This document shows, piece after piece, positions 9,060 through 17,257 of a stretch of DNA of 64,000 nucleotides; position 1 is the first letter of the stretch, and each line of letters opens with the position of its first letter. The DNA is from Lacticaseibacillus casei DSM 20011 = JCM 1134 = ATCC 393 (GTDB lineage Bacteria; Bacillota; Bacilli; Lactobacillales; Lactobacillaceae), in assembly GCF_000829055.1 (NCBI RefSeq), contig NZ_AP012544.1, forward strand, positions 186,001 through 250,000. The letters run 5' to 3'. The notes under the pieces were generated by a model that had not been told where the DNA came from, did no database searches, and saw nothing but the letters and a program-made list of their open reading frames with translations. Position numbers and translations under genes: made by a program.

Positions 9060-10154
9060 ATGTCTAAGCAACAAGATTCAAATCTGCGAACGACATATGA
9101 TAAACCTAAGCGGCGTCATCCGATTCTTCGGGCAGTGGTCGTCATCGCGCTCGTGGCGTTATTCCTTGCGGGCGGCTGTGCGGCCAGATTCTACTCCCAA
9201 GCGAAGAAAGCCGTGGCGAAAACTTACGATCCCGTCAGCACCAAGGCTGTTGACTCTGACCTTGATGGTAAAAAACCCATCAGTATTCTCCTGATGGGAA
9301 CCGATACCGGCGCTTTTGGTCGTAAAGATACCGGTCGATCCGATACCCTCATGTTAGTGACCATTAATCCTAAAGAAAAGAAAACAACGATGGTCAGCAT
9401 TCCGCGTGACACCCTGGCAGAAATGGTGGGGACCGGCAACGACTCTTCAACCTATGAAAAGATCAATGCAGCGTACTCATATGGTCAATCGAAGGCGGCC
9501 ATTAAAACCGTCGAGAAATTGTTAAATGTTCCGGTTAATTATTACGTAACGGTCAATATGGAAGGTCTCCAAAAAATTGTCGACGCTGTCGGCGGTGTGG
9601 ACGTCAATGTGCCATTTACCTGGACAGACGCCAACACCGGTGGTCAGACGTTCAAGAAAGGCAAAGCCCATCTCAATGGCGAACTGGCGCTTGCATACGC
9701 CCGGATGCGTGACGAAGATCCGGAAGGTGACTATGGCCGGCAGAAGCGGCAACAGGAAGTCATCAATCAAATTGTCAAACATCTGTTATCAGTTAAGTCG
9801 CTGACGAACTATCAGAAGGTTATGGATTCCTTATCTTCCAGCATGCGGACGAATCTGACGTTTGATGACATGATGGCGATTGCCCAAAATTACCGGGCTT
9901 CAGCGGGCACTATCGAACGTAAGCAACTTCGTGGTATTGGTGTTTACATTGACAATGCTGCCTATCAGGTTATGAAGACCGATACGCTTCAGAAAACGTC
10001 AGACGAACTGCGTGAACAACTAGGTTTACAAAGCGAAAAGCTCAGCAACTTCAATACCCGGCAAAATGAAATTAACAATGCGGCCGGTTTTGACTGGACC
10101 GCCAACAATCCGGTTTATACGGTTTCGCTTGACGGTGCCACTACTGGGCCGTGA
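9060..10154 (+). CDS. LytR-CpsA-Psr (LCP) family wall-polymer ligase
   Basis: A 364-aa membrane-anchored protein. A short cytoplasmic basic tail is followed by one membrane segment (VVVIALVALFLAGGCAA, about residues 26-42) and an extracellular LCP domain. Diagnostic stretches are ILLMGTDTG near 75, RSDTLMLVTINPKEKKTTMVS near 93-113, IPRDT near 114, and AYARMRDEDPEGDYGRQKRQQ near 212-232 with the conserved arginines. The family transfers teichoic acids or capsular polymers from lipid carriers to peptidoglycan. It stands alone, with a GGAG-type site before ATG 9060 and a strong terminator after. Confidence 0.88.
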   Translation: MSKQQDSNLRTTYDKPKRRHPILRAVVVIALVALFLAGGCAARFYSQAKKAVAKTYDPVSTKAVDSDLDGKKPISILLMGTDTGAFGRKDTGRSDTLMLVTINPKEKKTTMVSIPRDTLAEMVGTGNDSSTYEKINAAYSYGQSKAAIKTVEKLLNVPVNYYVTVNMEGLQKIVDAVGGVDVNVPFTWTDANTGGQTFKKGKAHLNGELALAYARMRDEDPEGDYGRQKRQQEVINQIVKHLLSVKSLTNYQKVMDSLSSSMRTNLTFDDMMAIAQNYRASAGTIERKQLRGIGVYIDNAAYQVMKTDTLQKTSDELREQLGLQSEKLSNFNTRQNEINNAAGFDWTANNPVYTVSLDGATTGP

Positions 10155-10202
10155 TGTTCTGAGATATTTAGTGTCTCAAACCTAGGCATAACCGAAAAAA
10201 GA

Positions 10203-10254
10203 CGAAAGAATTCTCAAATCGCAGTTTGCGATGGCGAGAATTCTTTCGCCTTTT
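10203..10254. terminator. Bidirectional terminator between LCP gene and brnQ
   Basis: The arms CGAAAGAATTCTC (10203-10215) and GAGAATTCTTTCG (10236-10248) are perfect complements with a T run after. A smaller hairpin (ATCGCAGTTTGCGAT) sits in the loop. Confidence 0.88.
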
Positions 10255-10332
10255 TGTTTCTGCATCGAGGCGGGCAAGCCAGCGCGGCAAGCATCGTCCC
10301 TTTTACACTCCTTTGGTTCATATACAGCAAGG

Positions 10333-11127
10333 TTAGTCTGGATCAGGCAGGTCAGGTGCCAATTTTGCCCCGCTAAACTTGGCAGCAATGAAGCCGCAGA
10401 TAAACCCGATGAGGAGGAATGGTACAAAGTCCATGCCAATGCCAAACAAGGGGATGAAGGTTGAAGCAAAATGTTGAATGCCGGCAAAGAAAGGCAATTG
10501 CGCCAAACCGGCAGGCAGCGCGTGAATGGCATCGAGTAAGGCCGGAATCATGGTAAAGGCGATGGTGGTCTTATAGATGCGGGTATTCTTGCCGATCCAC
10601 GGATGAAGCAGCCCTAACATGATCAAGGCAATGGCCAATGGATAAAGCAGCATCAAAATCGGCGTGGAGTAAGCGATAATCTGATCCAGTCCGAAATTAG
10701 CGATGAAAAACGCCCCAATCGTCGTGATCGGTAAAAAGAAATGGTAACCCAGTTTCGGGAAGCGATGGCCAAGGTCCTGGGAGAAGGAAGTGACCAAGCC
10801 GATCGCGGTTGTCAGGCAGGCCAGTAAGGTCATGGCACCAAGCAAGGCGGTTCCGATGAGCCCAGTATAATGGGTCATGATTTGATTAAAGGCGGTCCCG
10901 CCATTTGCGGTTAATTTAGCAAAGCCAAGGCTGATGGCGCCTAACATGATGAGCAGCAGATAGATGATGGCCTCAAGTCCCATCGCTAAGGAGCCAACTT
11001 TCGCAACCGCTTTGGCGCGACTGGAAGCCCGATGCAATCCCATGAGCTTAAGGGCGGTAATAATCGTCACCCCAAAGCCTAAGCCTGCTAATGCGTCCAT
11101 TGTGTTGTAACCCTGCAAAAAGCCATT
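10333..11127 (-). pseudogene. brnQ: brnQ 3' part (branched-chain amino acid:cation symporter), disrupted by IS30
   Basis: This is the C-terminal 60 percent of BrnQ, the importer for leucine, isoleucine and valine. It begins in the target duplication with NGFLQGYNTMDALAGLGFG, a highly conserved BrnQ stretch, and carries the last seven or so membrane helices. The N-terminal part lies on the other side of the IS (12389-12986). Removing the IS and one 13-bp duplication restores a continuous 459-codon frame. A TTG inside the IS end is in frame with this part, but a product lacking the first helices is unlikely to transport. Confidence 0.9.
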
Positions 11128-12388
11128 CGTAAATTGCAAGAACAAGTTAGCCAGTCGTTGAGGACAATCCCAGAACAGGCCGTTATCAAATAGAAGTTGT
11201 GGCGCTAGAGAGACTACTGGGCCATGCGGCGAACGCGCCGAGCTTCGGCCTCAAAGTTTTGCTGGGGTGTGCAGTAGCCCTGTTGTTTGCGAGGCAACTG
11301 ATTCAAGCGGTCTTGCGTGGCCTGCACTTGACTAGGGCTAATGTCATCTAGGGACATGCCCTTAGGGAAGTCCTGGCGGATCATCCGGTTATGTGCCTCG
11401 TTGGTGCCACGGTCGCAGGACGTGTAAGGATGGGCGTAGAAGATCTCAGTTTCCGTCCCAGCAAAAGCAGTATTTAAGGCGGTGAACTCGGGTCCGTTGT
11501 CGGCTGTGATGGTCTTGATGCAAGCTCCCCATTCGCGCTTGATTCCACGCAATGCATAGCTCACAGAGTCTGCATCTCGTCCTTCGATCAAGCGGAGAAG
11601 TTGGCAACGGGTCTTGCGCTCAATCAGAGTCAAGATGACGCTCTCCTTGCCATTGCGTTTACCGACAATGGTATCCATCTCCCAGTGACCGAACTGCCTG
11701 CGTCGTTCAACGACCTTAGGCCGTTCCTCGATACTGCGGCCAGCCAGGCGCTTAGCCTTGGTGTGGTGCTGGTGAGAGGTCTTCCGCTTAGTCTTCTCCA
11801 ACAGGTCGATATTTCGAATCTCTAGGCGTTGGTCGTCAATGTACTGGTACAAAGTCGAGGCACAAACAAGCTCTTCAGGAGTAAACAGCTTGTGTCGCTT
11901 GGCATAGCCGATTGAAGCATCCGGCGACCATTTGTCCTGCTTAGCTCGCTGTACGTACCAGGCTAAGAAGACCTGTACGCTGGCGAACTTGTCAGGACGA
12001 TGACAGCTCAAGCGTGCAGTCTCGTAACGTGCCTGAGCAGCCTCTGGCAGGTATTGTCGATGGTAGACGCGCTTGCCATTACTCTTCTTGACCTGATCTA
12101 CTGTACCTCGCTTGATTTCATTATTAATGGTCTGCGGGCAGACGCCAATTTCAGCAGCAATCCAACGATTGGACTTCCCAGCTTGGCGGAATCCGGCCAC
12201 TTTTCCGCGCTCGAGTGATGTTAAGTGCTGACCTTTTTGGCGGTGTGTGCTATCCTGTTTCTGCATCAAGACAATATCCTCTTCCATTGTTTGTGTAGGA
12301 ACTTCAATGATACAGGATATCTGTTCTTGATGTTTTTTATTGTCCAAAAAATTTTGAGACAGTGGCTAACTTGATTCTAAAATGCGCG
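11128..12388 (-). mobile_element. IS30-family insertion sequence, copy 1 (in brnQ)
   Basis: A 1,261-bp element with imperfect terminal inverted repeats; both ends share CAAGTTAGCC about 13 bp in from the tip. It holds one transposase. A 13-bp direct repeat, GCAAAAAGCCATT, flanks it at 11115-11127 and 12389-12401. The boundaries were found by aligning the three copies in this window (others at 32497-33757 and 41482-42742): identity stops exactly at CGTAAATTGC on one side and ATGCGCG on the other. The copies are nearly identical, so movement is recent. Confidence 0.92.
11214..12347 (-). CDS. IS30-family transposase (copy 1)
   Basis: A 377-aa DDE transposase starting at a TTG. The N-terminal helix-turn-helix (LTSLERGKVAGFRQAGKSN, about residues 42-60, then IAAEIGVCPQTINNEIKRG) recognises the ends. 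The catalytic residues lie in WEMDTIVG (D, near 225), TADNGPEF (D, near 286) and GTNEAHNRMIR (E, near 319), followed by the IS30-type tail. No frameshift or stop is seen, so it should be active. It is identical in protein sequence to copy 3 and differs from copy 2 at one residue (R versus C in the ETARLSC region). Confidence 0.93.
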   Translation of the reverse strand: MDNKKHQEQISCIIEVPTQTMEEDIVLMQKQDSTHRQKGQHLTSLERGKVAGFRQAGKSNRWIAAEIGVCPQTINNEIKRGTVDQVKKSNGKRVYHRQYLPEAAQARYETARLSCHRPDKFASVQVFLAWYVQRAKQDKWSPDASIGYAKRHKLFTPEELVCASTLYQYIDDQRLEIRNIDLLEKTKRKTSHQHHTKAKRLAGRSIEERPKVVERRRQFGHWEMDTIVGKRNGKESVILTLIERKTRCQLLRLIEGRDADSVSYALRGIKREWGACIKTITADNGPEFTALNTAFAGTETEIFYAHPYTSCDRGTNEAHNRMIRQDFPKGMSLDDISPSQVQATQDRLNQLPRKQQGYCTPQQNFEAEARRVRRMAQ

Positions 12389-12986
12389 GCAAAAAGCCAT
12401 TAACAAGATTGCCACTGATTAAGTTGGCGTTACCGGTAAAGCTAATGGTCCGAATGTCACCTTTGATCAAAAGTGCCCAGAAGAAAATGAAGGCTAGTAA
12501 AATCAAGAAAAGTGGATTTAGCAATTTGCCGATGTAAGTGGTAATTTTGCTTTCATTCCGGGCAAGAAGAAAGGTTGTCAGGAAGAAAATGAACGAAAAG
12601 ATCAGTAAGCCGATTTGTTGCTGACCTTTTCCCAAAAAAGGCGAAATTCCAATCGCGTAAGTAACCGTGGCCGTCCGTGGCGAGGCAATGAGTAAACCAA
12701 GGCTGGCGTGGGTCGCAAGCAGGAAGAACAAGGCGAATCCATGACCTGCCGGACGAGCTAGATCGTACATACTACTCGCACGGGTGAGGCTGATAGCCAT
12801 AATGGACAGAAGCGGCAGTAACACCGCTGATAACAAAAAGCCAATGGCGGCAGGTAGCCAGGCACTTCCGGCTAGCTGGCCCATGTGAATCGGGAAAATC
12901 AGATTTCCGGCTCCAAAGAACATCCCGAACAACAGGGAGCCAAGGGTAAGGTACTGGCGTTTGGTAAGTTTGGGTTGTGTTGACAT
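12389..12986 (-). pseudogene. brnQ: brnQ 5' part, disrupted by IS30
   Basis: This is the N-terminal 199 codons of the BrnQ importer. The start at 12986 (MSTQPKLTKRQ) has GGAGGGA before it and is preferred over an in-frame upstream ATG at 13097, which lies in the leader. The family-typical GSLLFGMFFGAGNLIFPIHMG follows at residues 13-33. The frame runs through GNLVNGFLP and then enters the IS, where it ends after RILESS. It is expressed from a T-box leader and a consensus promoter upstream, both of which look intact, so a truncated transcript or peptide is likely made. Confidence 0.9.
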
Positions 12987-13060
12987 AGAAAATCCCTCCA
13001 TTTTATAAACGATTGCAATCGCGACATTGACTGCAAGAAGCTTATTGAGGCGGGCATTGC

Positions 13061-13090
13061 CCATAACGCGCTCCCCGGAGCAGAAGCCGG
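13061..13090 (-). repeat. Fragment of the dispersed hairpin repeat family
   Basis: Read on the minus strand, CTTCTGCTCCGGGGAGCGCG closely resembles the right end of the repeat seen at 29348-29386 (CTTCTGCGCCAGTGAGCGCG). It lies between the T-box terminator and the brnQ start. It is a degenerate partial copy, assigned by similarity only. Confidence 0.4.
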
Positions 13091-13104
13091 CTCGCACTCA
13101 CATC

Positions 13105-13378
13105 AAAAAAACGCCCTTAACAGTCAGAACTGTTAAGGGCGCGGATCACGCTGTACCACCTTACTTTACCGCCAACGTCACCGTCAGCGGCCTCGCCGCG
13201 TACGGCCGGATTCCCGGCGATAAGCGATTGCTGTAATGGGCGCAATCCCAGCCACTACTCCCGAAGTCGCAATGGCAACTCGTAGACTACTTTCCACCAG
13301 GCAATCAGAGGTCTCTTTCCACCAACCGAGACTCGCTGACACTGACAACCTAGGTACTCTTCTACTCATCGTTTTTGA
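13105..13378 (-). promoter_or_regulatory. T-box riboswitch controlling brnQ
   Basis: Read on the minus strand, the leader begins near 13378 with GATGAGTAGAAGAGTA (stem I start with the AGTA turn). It has the AGCGAGTCTCGGTTGGTGGAA-like upper stem I and contains the antiterminator core AAGGTGGTACAGCGTG (13148-13163). It ends in a perfect terminator hairpin CGCCCTTAACAG / CTGTTAAGGGCG with a T run (13105-13141). Uncharged tRNA bound at a specifier codon would permit read-through into brnQ. I could not place the specifier with confidence; the downstream gene predicts an Ile, Leu or Val codon. Confidence 0.85.
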
Positions 13379-13398
13379 ACATTGTTGAATTGAAACTT

Positions 13399-13426
13399 AT
13401 TTTACAAAGAAATCGGTGAATGTCAA
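13399..13426 (-). promoter_or_regulatory. brnQ promoter
   Basis: On the minus strand, TTGACA (13426-13421) and TAAAAT (13404-13399) are 16 bp apart and lie just upstream of the T-box leader. The 27-bp duplication of the IS1202-type element begins at 13427, directly against the -35 hexamer. Confidence 0.75.
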
Positions 13427-13453
13427 GAATTTTAATTTTAAAATCGTAAGAAA

Positions 13454-15079
13454 TGTCGACCGCAAGCGATATTGTCTTAAGTAAGCAGTTAGCCAAAGTG
13501 TCACAAAAACTGTAACCTCTTAGAAGATACATCTAGGAGGAATCACATGAAGAAGGTTGTCTTAACAATGAAAGAAGAAGAACGTTACCGAGTCATCAAA
13601 GCAGTGGTCAATGGTAAGACCTCCGTGCAACGCGCAGCCGTTAAGCTCAAGCGCTCCGAACGAACCATCTACCGACTGATCAAGCTTTACAAGCAACAAG
13701 GCAAAGACGGCTTTATCCATGGTAATGCCGGCCGTGAGCCTGCCAACAAACGCAACGCGCAACTCGAACGCCAGATCATTCATCTGTACACCAACAAGTA
13801 TGCCGTTTTCAACATCGCTCATTTCCACGAGTTCTTAACCACTGCCGAACAAATCGCCATCTCCGAATCCTCACTCCGGCTCTTATTCAGACACCACCAC
13901 ATCCTTTCACCCAAAGCCCACAAGGCCACGAAACGTCGGGTCAAGCGTGAGTTAAAAGAGAAAGAAAAGAAGGCCAAGCTCCTATCCAAACGTGATGAAG
14001 CCACCTTGTCAGCCATCGAGGTCGTTGAAAACATCAAAGCCCATCCAGAACGTCCTCGGAAACATTATTCTGGTGAACAGGTACAAATGGATGCTTCCTG
14101 GGAGTATTGGTTTGGTACTCAAAAAACCACCTTACACGCAGCCATTGATGATCAGTCCGGGAACGTTGTCGGCGGCTACTTTGCCAAACAAGAAACACTC
14201 AGCGGCTATTATCATGTGTTTGCCCAAGTCCTTCGCGATTATGGCGCTCCAGCAGAATTCCTAACGGATCGGCGCACCGTGTTTAACAGCAACAAAAAAG
14301 AGGGCTCACCTTCGACCGAGAACCCTCTTACACGTTTCGGTTATGCCTGCCAGACACTTGGAACAGAACTTTCGGCCACCAGTATTCCGCAAGCCAAAGG
14401 CCGTATAGAACGTCTTCTGGAGACTTTTCAAGATCGGCTCACAAGTGAACTGCGGTTGCATAACATCACCACAATCGCAGATGCCAATCGGTTTTTGGTC
14501 GGCTTTATCAAGCGTTACAATGACCGCTTCGCATCTACCATCAAAAGTAGCATGTCGGTGTTTGAGAAGCAACTAACACCCAAGGAAATTGACAATATTT
14601 TGATCATTGCCAATGAACGCAGCATCGGCCACGGACATTGTGTTCGCTTTGATAACAAACGCTATCTGCCACACCGGAATGGCGAATTGGTTTACTTACC
14701 ACCGCATACAAAGGTCTTAGTCATCAAAAGCTTCACGGGCAGACTTTATATGACCACTGATGATGACCAGGTGTACGATCTTTTCTGTGTGCCAAAAGAA
14801 CAGTTCATGTCAGCCAAATTCGATCTTACGCCAGCTGCGGCACCAACTCCTAAACGAACCAAGAAAATCCCGGCAATTACGCATCCGTGGCGCCGCACCA
14901 ACTATCGCGATTACCTTGATTCTCTTGGCATTAACAGGACAAGGGTTAAACAGTTGGTCGCCGAACGATATCCATACAAGAATTCACAAGCGATTCAAGT
15001 CTAATCAGGATCATCTCGCGTCCAGTTTTCGGACGCATGTTTTATGGAATTTACTGTCAAAGTCGAAAATCGCTTGACA
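13454..15079 (+). mobile_element. IS1202-type (ISNCY) insertion sequence
   Basis: A 1,626-bp element with one transposase. Both outer ends begin TGTC/GACA and share an AAGCGAT block. It is flanked by a perfect 27-bp direct repeat (13427-13453 and 15080-15106), an AT-rich sequence beginning GAATTTTAATTTT. Long duplications of about 27 bp are known for the IS1202 group, so the length supports both the boundaries and the family. The intact duplication shows simple transposition into the region between the brnQ promoter and the RlpA-like gene. Confidence 0.85.
13547..15004 (+). CDS. IS1202-group transposase
   Basis: A 485-aa DDE/integrase-type transposase with CTAGGAGGAATCAC before the ATG. The N-terminal helix-turn-helix lies in SVQRAAVKLKRSERTIYRLIK (about residues 26-46). 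The catalytic core shows QMDASWEYW (D, near 178), FLTDRRTVF (D, near 239) and KGRIERLLETF (E, near 287). The C-terminal tail carries a basic proline-rich stretch. The frame is intact. It lies divergent from brnQ, so any outward transcription would run away from the brnQ promoter. Confidence 0.88.
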   Translation: MKKVVLTMKEEERYRVIKAVVNGKTSVQRAAVKLKRSERTIYRLIKLYKQQGKDGFIHGNAGREPANKRNAQLERQIIHLYTNKYAVFNIAHFHEFLTTAEQIAISESSLRLLFRHHHILSPKAHKATKRRVKRELKEKEKKAKLLSKRDEATLSAIEVVENIKAHPERPRKHYSGEQVQMDASWEYWFGTQKTTLHAAIDDQSGNVVGGYFAKQETLSGYYHVFAQVLRDYGAPAEFLTDRRTVFNSNKKEGSPSTENPLTRFGYACQTLGTELSATSIPQAKGRIERLLETFQDRLTSELRLHNITTIADANRFLVGFIKRYNDRFASTIKSSMSVFEKQLTPKEIDNILIIANERSIGHGHCVRFDNKRYLPHRNGELVYLPPHTKVLVIKSFTGRLYMTTDDDQVYDLFCVPKEQFMSAKFDLTPAAAPTPKRTKKIPAITHPWRRTNYRDYLDSLGINRTRVKQLVAERYPYKNSQAIQV

Positions 15080-15136
15080 GAATTTTAATTTTAAAATCGT
15101 AAGAAATGTATGGGAATGCCTTTTTGGAAGGCATAG

Positions 15137-15166
15137 AAAAAACCTCCTCAGGCTTGTGAGGAGGCT
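15137..15166 (-). terminator. Terminator of the RlpA-like gene
   Basis: On the minus strand, GCCTCCTCACAAGCCTGAGGAGG followed by TTTTTT forms a strong hairpin 16 bp after the stop. The base run is given for the stem only. Confidence 0.85.
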
Positions 15167-15181
15167 TACCGAACTGATGAA

Positions 15182-15928
15182 TTAGCCAACAACTTCAACG
15201 GTTGCTGACATCACACCTGCTGAAGGAATCTGGGAGTTAGGCATCGCGACGTCCAGTTGGTTAGGGTTGCCTGCCGCAAAACTACCGGTGTCATTAACGG
15301 TCCGATACCAAACTGTACCATCAGACAAGGTGATCTTCAGACGTGTACCTTTAGGGAAGACCGAAAGATTGGCAGCAACGCCATCGTATCCCATGTTTGA
15401 GCCGAGGACTGCGGGATCGTAGAAGCTCAACTTAAAGGTTCCCTTGTTGGTTGTTGTCTGGGTTGTTTGTGCAGTGCTCGTTGGTGCTGCACTTGCCGCC
15501 GCAGCGTTAGCAGCATTTTGCGCTGCCTGTGCCTGAGCTTGTTGCTCTTGCGCTGCTTTTTCGGCAGCTGCCTGATCTGCAGCCGCTTTTTCAGCTGCTG
15601 CTTTTTCGGCAGCGGCTTGTTCTTCGGCAGCCTTGGCAGCAGCCGCTTTTTGATCAGCAATTTGATGTGCTGCTTCGGCAATATCATTTGTGCCGACTGT
15701 GATGGTATTTTCATTCTTAGGTTTGATCAGTGAATATGCATTCGCCTGTTCAACCTTAGCCTCGTTGCTTAACACAATTGACTTAGCGCTGACTTTACTG
15801 TTGTCACTATCAGATGTGGCATGATCGGCAATCGCTTCAACCTTTTGTGAATGATTGCTCGCCATTCCTAACAAAGGTGCCACGCTGAGTAACGTAATGA
15901 TGGATAATTTAATTTGCTTAGTAAAGAT
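15182..15928 (-). CDS. Exported Ala-rich protein with C-terminal RlpA-like/double-psi barrel domain; no canonical start codon
   Basis: Three parts are visible: a signal-peptide-like N-terminus (FTKQIKLSIITLLSVAPLLG), a long Ala/Gln/Lys coiled-coil linker of AAEKAA-type repeats, and a C-terminal barrel domain with GYDGVAANLSVFPKGTRLKI and NDTGSF..LDVAMP, as in RlpA/3D-type wall proteins. The frame is open back to a TGA at 15937-15935 without any ATG, GTG or TTG that would keep the signal peptide. AGGAG at 15942-15938 sits 9 nt before an ATC (15928) and 3 nt before an ATT (15934). The first ordinary start is GTG 15883, inside the signal peptide. A non-canonical start or a start-codon mutation is inferred; 15928 is my choice from spacing. 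Confidence 0.65.
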   Translation of the reverse strand: MFTKQIKLSIITLLSVAPLLGMASNHSQKVEAIADHATSDSDNSKVSAKSIVLSNEAKVEQANAYSLIKPKNENTITVGTNDIAEAAHQIADQKAAAAKAAEEQAAAEKAAAEKAAADQAAAEKAAQEQQAQAQAAQNAANAAAASAAPTSTAQTTQTTTNKGTFKLSFYDPAVLGSNMGYDGVAANLSVFPKGTRLKITLSDGTVWYRTVNDTGSFAAGNPNQLDVAMPNSQIPSAGVMSATVEVVG

Positions 15929-16052
15929 AAAAATTCACTCCTATATTTTGAATAGCCGTCGTTTTGTTCCCCCGAGAACACAAACGAAGTATATAGGTGT
16001 GGTGTGTCAATAAAATACCAGCATCATTACAAAAATAGCTAAATTGGTAATA

Positions 16053-16072
16053 TTGTTACGCTGACGTAACAA
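16053..16072. promoter_or_regulatory. Perfect 8+8 bp palindrome, operator-like
   Basis: TTGTTACG and CGTAACAA flank a CTGA centre in the gap between the divergent RlpA-like and DeoR genes. It may be a binding site for a dimeric regulator of the exported protein. The TGTTAC half-sites are reminiscent of WalR-type TGTWAH boxes, but these are arranged as an inverted, not a direct, repeat. Confidence 0.35.
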
Positions 16073-16379
16073 ACGGAATGTTAAATTTTTTCGTAACAAT
16101 CACTGAACATTTTTTGAAAAAGTGGGTTCAACCCTTGAAGATTCTATGATTTGCGACCATTTTCTACCACAATTTGTGAATTTTTCCAAAGTTTATGGGA
16201 GCCTAAACTTTTAGCGATCGGGAAATGATATGCTAAATTCACGTCTAAAAAGTCAAAATTGTGACCGTTTACCGAGGGTGGTCAAGACCAAATTGCGGGT
16301 TATTCACTTGTAGAAATCGAAAATTGGACAATAAATGTTCTTCCTTGAAAGTCATTTAACGCGGTTTTCAAGAATCAGG
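16073..16379. other. AT-rich intergenic stretch
   Basis: About 300 bp upstream of the DeoR-type regulator. I see no open frame with a ribosome site, no strong hairpin terminator and no repeat; it probably holds promoter elements for the two divergent genes. A TATAAT at 16380-16385 serves the regulator. Confidence 0.4.
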
Positions 16380-16414
16380 TATAATAAGGCGAGACAAGTA
16401 GGGAGGTTTGTGCG

Positions 16415-17173
16415 GTGGCAATGTATCGGGAAAAGCGTTTTGAGGAGATCAAAAGACTGCTGGCAGTCCGTAATGAACTGAGTATTGACGATATTATGAA
16501 AGCAGTTGGCGTTTCTCGCGACACAGCGCGCCGGGACATTGTAGCCTTGGATGCTCAAGGAATTGCCCGCCGAACCCGTGGCGGCTTGGTATCTTTAAAC
16601 TTCGGCCACAGTATTCCCAGCTACTCGGCTCGTTTGAAACGGTTTTCGACCCAGAAGACGAAAATGGCTAAGGCAGCATTATCGCTGATCAAACCGGGCG
16701 GCGTTTATTTCATTGATGACTCGACCACGCTGTTGAAATTGTCACAGTCCATTCGTCATCCGGTGACCGTCTATACGCACAGCCTCGACAATGCCATTGC
16801 CCTTTCAGTAGAAGAACAAGTCAACCTGCATCTTTTTGGCGGCAAGCTTGATCACCACGCGCGATTCTTCTTTGAGCCGACCATGTTAGAAACTTTGCGC
16901 CGGATTGCTTTTGATGCCGCGTTTATCGGCGCAACGGCGATTGCCGAAGACGGCGTGTACTTTTCTTATATGGAAGACGCGCAAGTGAAACAGGCTGCGG
17001 CATTATCGGCACGCCAGGTGGTCGTGGTGTCTGAAACCGAGAAGTTCCAGATTGAAGCGCCGTACCGTGGATTGGAACTAGGACAGATTAGCACGCTGAT
17101 TACGGACAAGAAATTATCAGCACCACAAAAACGCTGGTTCGCCCCACAAACAAATTTCATCGTTGGCAGCTGA
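16415..17173 (+). CDS. DeoR-family transcriptional regulator
   Basis: A 252-aa repressor. The N-terminal winged helix reads REKRFEEIKRLLAVRNELSIDDIMKAVGVSRDTARRDI with the DeoR signature DTARRDIVALDAQG. The C-terminal sugar-phosphate-sensing (ISOCOT-type) domain has FIDDSTT near 92 and FIGATAIAEDGVYF near 168. GTG at 16415 is chosen because GGGAGG (16401-16406) is 8 nt away, against 14 nt for ATG 16421. No sugar operon is adjacent: the next genes encode a glycosyltransferase and a membrane protein, so the target is unknown. Confidence 0.85.
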   Translation: MAMYREKRFEEIKRLLAVRNELSIDDIMKAVGVSRDTARRDIVALDAQGIARRTRGGLVSLNFGHSIPSYSARLKRFSTQKTKMAKAALSLIKPGGVYFIDDSTTLLKLSQSIRHPVTVYTHSLDNAIALSVEEQVNLHLFGGKLDHHARFFFEPTMLETLRRIAFDAAFIGATAIAEDGVYFSYMEDAQVKQAAALSARQVVVVSETEKFQIEAPYRGLELGQISTLITDKKLSAPQKRWFAPQTNFIVGS

Positions 17174-17257
17174 GCAGTACTTAGCAAAAAAGGATTTGAT
17201 ACGTATTCAACTTAAGCAAATAGCCTATCAGCAACGGATTCACGAGGAGGTGGCGTC

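Noticed and set aside
11601..12218. Antisense frames of 74 and 72 codons inside the IS30 transposase, repeated in all three copies
   Set aside because: They recur only because the IS recurs; they are shadows of the transposase frame.
11128..12388. Composite transposon formed by IS30 copies 1 and 2 carrying the rRNA operon
   Set aside because: The 20 kb between them is ordinary core genome and copy 1 has its own intact duplication.
13098..13236. Plus-strand 69-codon frame over the brnQ leader
   Set aside because: It is the reverse of the T-box and its terminator.
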